From Bryum argenteum (Eukaryota; Streptophyta; Bryopsida; Bryales; Bryaceae), in assembly GCA_037043015.1 (NCBI GenBank), contig CM073323.1, positions 11,157,758-11,221,757 on the forward strand: 64,000 nt of DNA, in the 5' to 3' direction. Every line of letters starts with the position of its first letter. Within the stretch, counting starts at the first letter, position 1. Under the pieces are notes generated by a model. It was not told the DNA's origin. It saw only the letters and a list, made by a program, of their open reading frames with translations, and made no database searches. A program made the position numbers and the translations under genes. Below, one piece after another: positions 49,621-60,096 of this stretch.

Positions 49621-52600
49621 CTATTCAGATTTGTCTGGCGGGGGCGGGCGCTTGTCAAACAGAGAAATGATAAAGCGGGTCACTTGGGCGCGAAGGCGAA
49701 TCAGCTCGCGGAGAAAGATTTCCGAGCATGATTGCAGCGTGGCCACCATGTCCTGCATTATCCCCACCGGAGTTGATGCGGTCCAGTTGGCTAAATGGTA
49801 CATGAAGTCGAAATCCGGACTCTGGACATATCCTCCCGATTTAGAGCACCAGTCATGGTTCACAACATCTTCCGTAGTGTAATCTTCGGTAGTGACCTCA
49901 TCTGCGAAACGTTCCACTTGTGAAATATAGTCTTCAATGGAAGTATCGATCCCATTTGACGACTCACCGATCATTGCTGCCCTTCCGTCACTTGCTGGTG
50001 CCACGGTGCTATTGAACTCATCTTCTTCTACTGCAGGTTCGTCGATCATGAAGTCATATTCAGTGACAACTACCACATCATCCGCAACAACAGCATGTAT
50101 ACCGACCATGAAGCTATATCCAGTGCCCGCGGCTACATCATCCACTCCCTCATCCACTCCGACTGCAGGTACTTCGATCATGAGACCATAGTCGGTGGCC
50201 ACTACTACACCATCCGCTCTGACTGCAGGTACATCGATCATGAATCCATAATCGAGCACGGGTAAATCTTCTCCAATTGCAGGTTCATCGGTCATGTATC
50301 CAAATTCGGAAAATTCGCCAGATTCGACGTCAAAGTCAGATTCGGCTACATCATGCTCTCCAATTGCAGGTTCATCGATGGCAAATCCAACTTCAGCTAC
50401 GTATCCATCGACCAATTCCCGGACAGAAGCGATTACATCATGCTCGGTCAAGTATCTATAGGCCAAGTATCTCTCGACAAATTCGGTTACCGAACCGGCT
50501 AAATCATGCTCTTCAACTGCACGTCCATCGATCATGAATCGAAATTCAGCCACGTATCCATCGACAAATTCGGCTACCGAACCGGTAACATCATGCTCTC
50601 CAACTGCAGGTCCATCGATCACAAGTCCAACTTCGGCTGCGTATCCATGGACAAATTCGTCGACGTAACTGGCTACATCATGCTCTCCAATTGCAGGTCC
50701 ATCGATCACAAATCCAACTTCAGCCACGTATCCATAGACAAATTTGTCGACCGAATCAAGCATGCTCTCCAATCATGGGTACATCATGCTCTCCAACTGC
50801 AGGTCCATCGATCACAAGTCCAACTTCTGCCGCGTATCCATGGACAAATTCATCGACGTAACTGGCTACATCATGCTCTCCAATTGCGGGTCCATCTATC
50901 ACAAATCCAACTTCAGCCACGTATCCATAGACAAATTTGTCGACCGAACTGGCTACATGCTCTCCAACTGCGGGTACATCATGCTCTCCAACTGCAGGTC
51001 CATCGATCACAAGTCCAACTTCTGCCGCGTATCCATGGACAAATTCATCGACGTAACTGGCTACATCATGCTCTCCAACTGCGGGTCCATCTATCACAAA
51101 TCCAACTTCGGCCGCGTATCCATGGACAAATTCGCCGACGAATCGCTACATCACGCTCTCCAATCATGGGTCCATCTATCACAAATCCAACTTCGCCGCG
51201 TATCCATGGACATATTCGTCGACGTAACTGGCTACATCATGCTCTCCAACTGCGGGTCCATCTATCACAAATCCAACTTCGGCCGCGTATCCATGGACAA
51301 ATTCGTCGACGTAACTGGCTACATCATGCTCTCCAACTGCGGGTCCATCTATCACAAATCCAACTTCGGCCGCGTATCCATGGACATATTCGTCGACGTA
51401 ACTGGCTACATCATGCTCTCCAACTGCGGGTCCATCTATCACAAATCCAACTTCGGCCACGTATCCATGGACAAATTCGTCGACATAACTGGCTACATCA
51501 TGCTCTCCAACTGCGGGTCCATCTATCACAAATCCAACTTCGGCCGCGTATCCATGGACATATTCGTCGACGTAACTGGCTACATCATGCTCTCCAACTG
51601 CGGGTCCATCTATCACAAATCCAACTTCGGCCGCGTATCCATGGACATATTCGTCGACGTAACTGGCTACATCATGCTCTCCAGCTGCAGGTCCATCGAT
51701 CACAAATCCAACTTCGGCCGCGTATCCATCGACATATTCAGCTACTGACTCGGTTACATCATGCTCTCCAAGTGCTGGTACATCATGCTCTCCAACTGCG
51801 GGTCCATCTATTACAAATCCAACTTCGGCCACGTATCCATGGACAAATTCATCGACGTAACTGGCTACATCATGCTCTCCAACTGCAGGTCCATCGATCA
51901 CAAGTCCAACTTCGGTCGCGTATCCATCGACATATTCAGCGAAAGACCCGGGTACATCAAGCTCTCCAACTGCGGGTACATTATGCTCTCCTACTGCGGG
52001 TACATCATGCTCTCCAATGGCAGGTCCATCGATCATGAATCCAACTTCGGCCACGTATCCATCGACAAATTCAGCCACCGAACCGGCTACATCATGGTCT
52101 CCAACTGCGGGTCCATGAATCACAAGTCCACCTTCGGCCACGAATCCATCGCCAAATGCTGCGACCGAACCCACTAAATCATGCTCTCCAACTGCAGCTT
52201 CATCGATCATGAATCCAACTTCCACCACTGCAAGTTCTCGTGCATCGGTCTCATCTAATGACTTGTCGCTCTCATCTGAAGACTCGTCATCCGAGGAGAG
52301 GTAGGTCCCATGTGAGTAATGGTCGGTCTCATATGAGGACTCGTCGACCACCGCTTCACCTTCTGCGTCGCACTCATTCGGGGACAGGTCGATCCCATAC
52401 GAGTAATCGTCGGTCTCATATGAGGACTCGTCGATCACTGCTTCATCTTCTGCGACTTCCGTAGCAAGTTCTGGTGCCAAGGCGACAGCTGCATTCAACT
52501 CTTCCACATACTTTTCGATGGCAGCTTCTGTGAGTTCCATGAGGAACTCTGGTTCAATAGCAACTTCTTCGACTGCTGCTTTATCCGCCTCGTTCTCAGC

Positions 52601-53041
52601 ACCCAGGTCGACATCGTTTGCTACCATCTGCTTAACATCAGACATCTCTCGTTGTTCTTCGACTGCATTTTCTTCGTCTGAATCTTCTGAATCTTCCACA
52701 GCCTCCGCAAACCCTTCGATCCATGACTCTGCTTTATCGGCTACAGCATTGGAAACCCCATCCATGTGGGGTGGTTCATCGCGACCTTGCGTCGTGAAAT
52801 CACCATCCATGTGGGGTGGTTCATCGCGACCTTGCGTCGTGAAATCAGTACTAGTTTCCAGCACAGGTATCTGTGCTCCTTCATCAGGCTGAGTCTCATC
52901 ATCATCGATCGGCAGATCCTCAGCTTTAGTCGGAACAAGCAAGTAGTCGTCGGCAAATTCGAAACCCTCATCGTCAGAGGAGCTGTAATTTTCGGAGGAG
53001 TAATCATCCATGAACCTACACGAGCAGACACAATCCACCAA
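49621..53041 (-). CDS. Acidic tandem-repeat protein gene (29-residue repeats), frame broken in two repeat units
   Basis: No family recognised. Reading leftwards from the ATG at 53,041 (or 53,011): an acidic Ser/Asp/Glu-rich N-terminal region with a 15-residue duplication (DFTTQGRDEPPHMDG twice) and SSYETD motifs; then about 20 tandem copies of a 29-residue unit with core AVGEHDVASYVDEFVHGYAA; then a unique C-terminal tail (about 49,621-49,930) with an amphipathic helix and KRPPPPDKSE end. Unit length is 87 bp, so other frames also stay open. The frame breaks near 51,192 (1-bp loss, giving TGA at 51,179-51,181; a 2-bp loss near 51,145 restores frame) and again near 50,765 (5-bp loss). Both broken units carry the same variant CCCATGATTGGAGAGC. 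The repeat-relative frame is kept on both sides. It may be a pseudogene, a recently broken gene or an assembly fault. No signal peptide or membrane segment is obvious. Confidence 0.6.
50340..52230 (-). repeat. 87-bp tandem repeat array
   Basis: About 20 units, most near-identical in 51,200-51,720. Irregular units with short PAVGEHDVPAVGEH-type insertions occur toward both ends. The edges are more diverged, the usual result of unequal exchange in the centre. Confidence 0.95.
52758..52847. repeat. Two exact tandem copies of a 45-bp unit
   Basis: CCATCCATGTGGGGTGG...GTCGTGAAATCA repeated twice, encoding the duplicated 15-residue block in the acidic protein. Confidence 0.95.
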
Positions 53042-56000
53042 AAGAAAATCAATACAAAAAAACTAAAAAGCTAAGTAACCTAATATGTACACACTTTTTA
53101 AACGTTGCCCCCATCATTAACTGTAGTCACCGCTCATGACTCGTAATCTTGTCGATGGTAGTACTTTTGGCTCATTTTCTAGCTCAATCTAAACATGTAT
53201 AAAATCCTGCTTTACAACGCACAAGGGAACTGCAATAATCTAACGGCACAAGGGAACTGCAATAATCTAACGCAGCTTGGCATGCGAGGGAAATGAATCG
53301 GACGATTGATGTTGCAAAAAAATGTAACACATTCCAAGCAAAAAGGACTGAAAATGCAAGCTTACAGAGACGAAGAAGTCATGATGATGAGAGGGGCAAT
53401 CGGCTAATACAAGAAGCAAAAAAGATGTTGCAGAAAAAGTACATGTTGTCCTTAAACTACATGTCTAGTACATTCTAAGCAAGAATGAAAGGGTGTACAT
53501 GGAAACTTACGGAGAGGAAGTAGCCATGGTGCCACACTTGACTGATGATTGCAACAAACAAACGGAGATGAGGCAAAAGCAAGAAAGCTTGAGCAAGCTA
53601 AAACAAAAGAGGACCATTACTTCCTTAGAGAGGCTTATATGGGATCTTGCGACCTTTCGGGTCCTACTAACAAGGATGTGCTATACTAACACTTCTCTCT
53701 ACCGACCGTCAAGGCCGTGCTTCTCTCTATTACCCTCTACTCATATGGGCATGTGGCCTTGCCACAGAATTAATGTTTATAATTAGGTCATTTTTAAGAT
53801 TTATTGTAATTTGAGGGCCATAAATTCTTCAATATTCAATATTTGGGGACTCGTCGGCCCGTTTTGCAATTCGATTGTTTTTCATTTAACTTTACAAAAA
53901 TCCTTCTTCCAACGACACCTCATGAGACCCGAACCGGCCGACAGTTTCTAAAATCATTATGTCACTTGCAAAACAAATGGAAACAAAATAAATTACCTAC
54001 GTTAAATAATGCAATTTTCATGCTTTTCTTGCCAAAAAATGGTAGAAATAGAAGAAAATATCAATATTATTTTAATCATAATGAAGGAATTATTATTTTT
54101 TGGGGGAATTATTATAAATTCTTTTGAAATATCGATACTCTTTTATATTTTTTTGAAGAAAGGTTGCGTGACTTGCCTCTTGGAGTCCTAAGTAAGTATA
54201 TAACTCTAATTAATTTAATTACGAGATGGCATGTATCACAATATCCCTTATATAATCCCAACTATCATGTTTTAGCCAATTTTGAATTGACACTTGTCTC
54301 AAAAGGGTAGATCCACAAGAAGACTATGCTTGAGAATGCCCCTTTTTATGCTAATACAAGAAATTCATTCTTAAGAAGTATAGATGCTTAGAATTCTCGG
54401 AGACATGTTTGTTGTCTTTTTTGCCAAATTACATTCTCTAGATAAGTAGATAAGGTTGTACTTTAAATAAAAGACCATGTGAAACTATACAATATGAGAT
54501 AAGATTCTTATCTGGAATCTATTCTGTCGATTTGGATTAAGACTTTATAAACTTACACTATAAATTTCGAATACTATATTAAAAAATTCTTTGACTTCTT
54601 AGCACGTAACTTATAAGGGTTTAATATGGTCATTTTTATTAACATATACTTTAAGATTTTGAGAATTTGAGAATTGTAGCATATAATTTTAGCAATTTTT
54701 TGAGACAATTATACATGTAAAGGACTTGCTATTTCAATGAGTCACAATAAATTTACCCATTCATAAATAAATATTTAATCATTAAAAGGTTCAATTGCTT
54801 CAATACAAAATTAGTAAAAAGCTATACAAACAAGTAGTATTTGCATTTTGCACCCTACTAAGAGCACTCAAAACGTTCCAAATTATTTTATTGTGGGTAA
54901 ATACTAAATATGGTATAATTTTAGTGTTTACATGTGAATTCATATGGTATAATTTTAGTGCTATCTCTTCTGTATTTGAATTCACATAAAAGTTTGTAGG
55001 TCTGAATATAGAATGAGGCGTGTTGGACACTTAGGCAAGGTTGAGGGTAAATGACAAGGTATGTAAGAACAATGGTAGTTTTAAAATGCCAAGAAAACTT
55101 TGTGAGGAACAAAGGTTTTTTAAAGTTCATACAAAATATACCCCCCATTGCGAAGTCAAAAACATTTGTAAAAAATCAGCATAAGGTACACAACCTAGCA
55201 ATGAGGCCCAATAGTGGTGATAACATCAAACTCATACTGACCAAAAGTCAAATACTTTGAACTCTTTATTATTGAAAGGTTGTGATTTGTGAATGGATGA
55301 AAAGTCAGGTTCATTTCAGTGCCATCCTTGGCTAAGTATTAGTAGTTTTTAGACCTTTTATTGTTTTAGTGTTGAAATTTTACAAATTTGAGAATTTTTT
55401 GTTGCTTTCTTCTTGTATTTTTTTTGTTTTTTCCTTTTTTAATATTGTGTATAATTTTGTGTGTAATTGTGTAATTGTTGTAGTTTTTTAAGTTTTGTTG
55501 ACTTGTTTTCACTTTGAGGATTTCTAGAATCTTCAATCAAGTAACTACACTGGAATCACTAGAATTTTTCAAAAAAGATTGTTGATATTGTTTTTTCTTT
55601 TGCATAAACATATATCAAACAGATTCATAAGTAGCCATAGTAGGGAGTTAAAATCCATGTAGGAATCATCTCGTGCCATCTCGTTTTGCATTCAAAACTT
55701 AATGCAACCAAACCGATTGAGTGCGTGACATCTGAATCATCAAAATCTCATTAACAAGATGAGCACAACAAGGTGTAATGTTGAGTTGCTAGATCTCGAT
55801 TGTAATTCTTGATTCTTGTCATGAAAAACTCTCGCACACTATAATTGAATATCATATTCGTACAACAAATATTATAGCTACAAGTCTTATTAAGAGCTAC
55901 TACTCATGAAAATAACCATTGATGTATGTCAAGAGTCAACCCCTTTTTGAGACAAAAAACCACTTTTATAAAGTTCATAATAACAAGTTTACAAACTATA

Positions 56001-56457
56001 ATTCCTCAAACCTATAATTGTGTGGTATATACTGTATAGTTGAGCATCCAAAATTAGAATTTTAGATGATTTAATACTCAATAGGCCTTTGAAGTAATAA
56101 AATTATGACCTACCAATAGCGAAGTTCACTTCTCTTTGATTCCCATATACACAAAATATACAAATTGGAATCCCACAAAACTCTATTCTGTATTTTGAAT
56201 TTTAACATAACACATATATCCCAAAATATGCACGTACATCTATAATATCCAAGCCAATTAAGTTTGCACCTACATATAATCAGAAATTCTTTAAATAAAG
56301 AAATTCTTATTTATGCACCTTTTTGTGCCAATAGTGAAGTTGGTCATGAAGTTATAAATCTTTGAAACCCTTAAAAAGGTAACAAATCCAATTATGAATG
56401 GTTATATTTAGTGCAGTGTGCTGAAGAAAATAAAATAAATGGTAGTCTAAGTGACCC
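53042..56457. other. AT-rich intergenic region
   Basis: Presumably includes the promoter of the minus-strand acidic-repeat gene. An exact 27-bp tandem duplication (GCACAAGGGAACTGCAATAA...) lies at 53,219-53,272. No gene, RNA or large repeat was recognised. Confidence 0.5.
53219..53272. repeat. Exact 27-bp direct tandem duplication
   Basis: Two identical adjacent copies beginning GCACAAGGGAACTGC and ending AATCTAACG. Confidence 0.95.
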
Positions 56458-57302
56458 TTAACCCCAAAGTGACATTTGCTATTTCAGGTCCGCTTGAGTA
56501 ACAGATGATGTGATTTATTTGCAGATTTTTGGAGGCTGTTTGGCTGTACTGTTCGTTAATCTGACCGTACAGAACGATCTAGATGTCAGTGTCGAGTGGC
56601 TGAAAAAAAAATTAACCGTTAATGTGCTTTATTTGATCTCCAATTTATGTTCCAAATTATCCAGTATCGCCTGAATTTTGGCCGTTTTTTAGGCTTCTCG
56701 GTATTCGAGGCCACCTTACTATGTGTCACATAGCTCTTTTGAGCTCAAACCAAACTACAAGTTCATGTGAAATAAGTGTCACTACGCTCTGAGCGAAGAA
56801 TCAACGCTGAATCTGCAATACCGTGTCGTACTCGATGAAGGTTCGGAGAAGCCTAAAAAGCAGTCGATGCAAAGGTAGTTTTGCTTTGTTTTTTATTCAT
56901 TTCGGTGGGGAGGTGAACTTTACAATCCGACCAGTGAACACGGTGCCATGCAGCAGGAAAACCGCGGCAAAAATTTGTGGCAAACTTCACCATGTAGATG
57001 TTCAGTTTCGGAGTCAGACAATGCGCTTTTGGACGGCAGAGGAAGGAACCCGATGAAGTTGGGGGTGCCCCCCGCATCGTGCAACCACGTCGGCGGTGGC
57101 CGTGCGAGGAGAGAGAGCGGGAACAAGGAAGTGAATTGCGGGAAAACGGACAACCGATGGGCGGTGGAACCATCCTTTGGGCGGGGACGTGCCACAGTCC
57201 GGTGAAGTGGAGAAGCGGTTGGAGCTTCCGACTCGATAACTGTCAAGGACACGAGACGAAGAAAATTTCCATAGCAGGGGTAGCAGGGATACATAACATA
57301 AG

Positions 57303-57308
57303 CTTTAT
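57303..57308 (-). terminator. Possible polyadenylation signal of the piggyBac gene
   Basis: TTTATT on the plus strand reads AATAAA on the minus strand, about 400 bp downstream of the transposase stop at 57,703. Position and orientation fit, but such hexamers are common in AT-rich DNA. Confidence 0.4.
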
Positions 57309-57702
57309 TGCCGAGGAATAATACGGGTTTACAATCCACTACAAAAACGTGGAGAACATATTGTACGCACAGTCTGAAGCTAAATATAGTGAGGTCACCG
57401 CAGCGAGGTCATGTGAAATACAATTCGCAAAAACGCTGTCGACGCAAAAGGGCAACATGCGTCAGTTCTCAAGTGCAACAGCTGCAGCGAACTATAGATG
57501 CGAACCACCCTACACATCAGTCCGAAGCTAACCAAGCGAGGTAAGATACCAAACAGTCACTGTAATTGCCCTCTAAGTGCGATGTTGAGAGTGCGGAGGT
57601 AGGCCGCGGTTTGACTTGCCTTCCGATGCTGTCCACCTCGAGGGCTGTCAAAGAAGCCTTCTCCTGCACAGCAGATGTAAGGTTTAGGAAAGGGAGGACT
57701 TG

Positions 57703-59307
57703 TCATAGCAGCACATGTGCAGCCCACCTTGCACTGGTGTGCACAAGCCGGTAACAAGGCTTCACACAGAGAAAGATGCCGTCGCAACCAGGGCAGTAGC
57801 GGCTCTGCTTCCGTTTGCACAATTTGCACTGCCGACGTGTCCTCCCGGCTGACACTGATTCGTGGATGCCCTTGTCAGTGCGATTGAACGCCCCACCAGT
57901 GCGACCTGGTTTGACGGCATCAGCTGTGAGCCATGCAGCGATCTCGAAGTGGTATTGGGCACGAGATATGGGCCGCATCCTTGACTGCCTTGACTGCATG
58001 TACGCCTTGTACAGAACATAGGCATTCCCCAGCGACGTGTCTAGAATGAAGAACAGAAGACGATGCCACCACTTGTGTGACATAATCTGTACAGTATACT
58101 CCACTCGACATTGATCAACAATGTCCACACCCCGCATCATCTCCTGGTATTCCAAGAGGATTGGGGAAGTCGGATACGAAGACTGGACTTTTCCTACCCA
58201 GCGGCGACACATACAGTCCGTGCCCATGGGATTAGAGGCGGTACTCAGAAGAAAAACAGGGCAGCCATCAAACCACACGCAGGCGGACATCTGCCGTCAT
58301 CTGTGCATTGCTACGATCAGGGTGCCCCGTTCAAGGTCCTTGTAAGCGTACTGGGCTAGATGAGCGGGCATACCGGTCCGGTTGGGCTTCACGGTTCCAG
58401 TGAACCAGGTGCCGACCTTGAGCAAAGCGTCCGCTAACGCAGGAGAGGAGAAGAATCGATCCGTCACCACTACATGACCCAGGTGTGTGAGGTCAGACAC
58501 TAACTCCAATATGACTCTCTCGCCCAAGTTCTTTTCGGCTCTCTGACCTTTTCGCCCCTCATAGACCATCAGGTTATAAACATAGCGACTCTTACTCGTT
58601 GCACAGCACCAAATCTTAATCCCGTACTTCACCGGCTTATTCTTCATATACTGTTTGATGTCACAGCGCCTACCTCTATACGGCACCATGATTTCATCGC
58701 ATGCAAGGTGCTTCTCACAATTATACGCAGCCTTAGACCGAGATACAAAACTCTCTATCAACCAACGACATTTTCCAATCTTATCATAAGATGGATGAGT
58801 TTTCTCTCTGGTTAGGGATGCATTATCCACCAAGTGGATGCAAGCCAGAATTTGTTCAAAACGTGGCCGTTTCATGATCCGCTTCAGTGTCGTGCAGCCA
58901 TAAAACTTACGCTTAGACCAGTAAGACCTAATAGTCGGCAGTTTTTTCAATCCCATGAAGATGCAGACTCCTAACCACGCCTTCAGCTCAGTAGTAACTA
59001 ACTCTACCCACTTCCCTCGACCATTCAGGACACCAGGCTGATTTTCACTCTCCTGCGTAGCGACGGTAGCGTAAGTGTTCGTCATTCTACAAATGCGCTC
59101 AAGATCGACATCAGGCCAGAAGGTTTCAAAAAACTCATGGAAACCAACCTCTCGCCGAGTATGTTTTCTGGTCAGTCCAGGACAGGGGCCCGAGAAGTTG
59201 TCCCTGTCTCCTTCCAATATAGTGTCGAGGGAGTTCCAGTGTCCATCTGCATAGCGCGCTTCAAACACTACAAGGAAATGGGGCCCGAGATGACAAATAA
59301 TTGACAA
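57703..59307 (-). pseudogene. piggyBac-type transposase (DDE_Tnp_1_7), one in-frame stop
   Basis: Cuts and pastes DNA at TTAA sites; acts in the nucleus. The frame opens around 59,307 without an ATG, so its first part probably comes from an upstream exon (acceptor candidates near 59,250-59,270). DDE_Tnp_1_7 runs from FSGPCPGLTRKH (about residue 38). Catalytic Asp candidates: D204 in LACDEIMVPYRGR, D283 in VVVTDRFFSSPAL, and the third Asp in MMRGVDIVDQCRVEY after the break, followed by HKWWHRLLFFILDTSLGNAY. The C-terminus has the Cys-rich zinc-binding region (CKLCKRKQSRYCPGCDG...CYRLVH). A TGA at 58,297-58,299 interrupts the frame after residue 336; the same frame continues beyond it. It could be a dead copy or a recoded/misread stop. 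Everything else looks intact, so inactivation would be recent. Confidence 0.88.
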
Positions 59308-60096
59308 AAAAATGTCCGAAATGACGAAGTGAGCATCCCGCAGCCCAACTCTGTCACTTTGGACATTATTAATGTTTTTGTCAACTTCTTGTCAAATTCT
59401 AGTCAACTTCTTGTCAATTTTTTTTATTTACGACAAGCATGGTATTGCTAAAACTTTTTGTAGACTTTAACCGTAGGATCTTGTAATTTACTTGTTTTTG
59501 AGCTACCGCTGAAATTTTCAACCGTTGGATCTTCTCCATTTGTGAGATCATAACGTTCAAAGTTGATGCAAAATGCCAAAATACGACATTTTGCATGAAG
59601 GGCAGAAACTTTGAAGAACTATAACTTCTTCATCCGGACTCCGTTTTGGACAAAATCACTTGGGTTGGTTTTCATATAGAAAAATACTTGCATGAAATAG
59701 TGCAAAAAAAAATTTTGAAAAAAAAAAGTTTTTTTACATCGTGAAAAATATTCAAAGTCTACTCGGTAGTAAAAAAAGGCCCTAGCATAAAAAAAAAAAT
59801 TTCAAAAAAAAATTGAAATTTTTTATACATATAAAAAAATACCTGCATAGAATATTTCAAAAAAAAATTTTGAAAAATTTTTTTTTTTACATCGTGAAAA
59901 ATATTCAAAGTCTACTGTACTTGTACTTAAAGCATATATATATAAAAAAAAACGTATCTTTGGACATGAAATTGGATAGTAGGTGAGTTGGCTAGTCACT
60001 TGGACTATACCCGTGAGGTCAAGGGATCGAATCCCCTAACATACCACTTGTGAGCCTCCACCGGTAGGGCTTGCATTTCCTGCGGTAGGGCCCTCG
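59308..60096. other. Non-coding spacer inside the piggyBac unit (possible intron)
   Basis: AT-rich with A/T homopolymer stretches. At about 59,461-59,560 it carries AACCGTAGGATCTTGTA and AACCGTTGGATC-like blocks resembling the loop of the TTAA palindrome (32,400-32,500). At 59,613-59,666 it carries ATAACTTCTTCATCCGGACT and CACTTGGGTTGG blocks like those in the hAT-like arms. A tRNA-like promoter segment lies at its right end. Confidence 0.55.
59975..60060 (+). repeat. Possible tRNA-derived SINE head
   Basis: A B-box-like GGATCGAATCC (about 60,024-60,034) lies downstream of an A-box-like GAGTTGGCTAGTCACTTGG, at tRNA-like spacing, with a GGGA/TCCC stem around the TCGAA loop. No complete cloverleaf acceptor stem is seen. 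No target duplication was found. Confidence 0.35.

Noticed and set aside
50506..52038. A 510-codon plus-strand frame and a second 334-codon plus-strand frame over the same array
   Set aside because: Both exist because the repeat unit is 87 bp, a multiple of three, so stop-free frames persist. Neither extends into credible non-repetitive protein; the minus frame does at both ends.
50340..52230. Regular repeats resembling a CRISPR array
   Set aside because: Units are contiguous with no unique spacers, 87 bp long and protein coding; the genome is eukaryotic.
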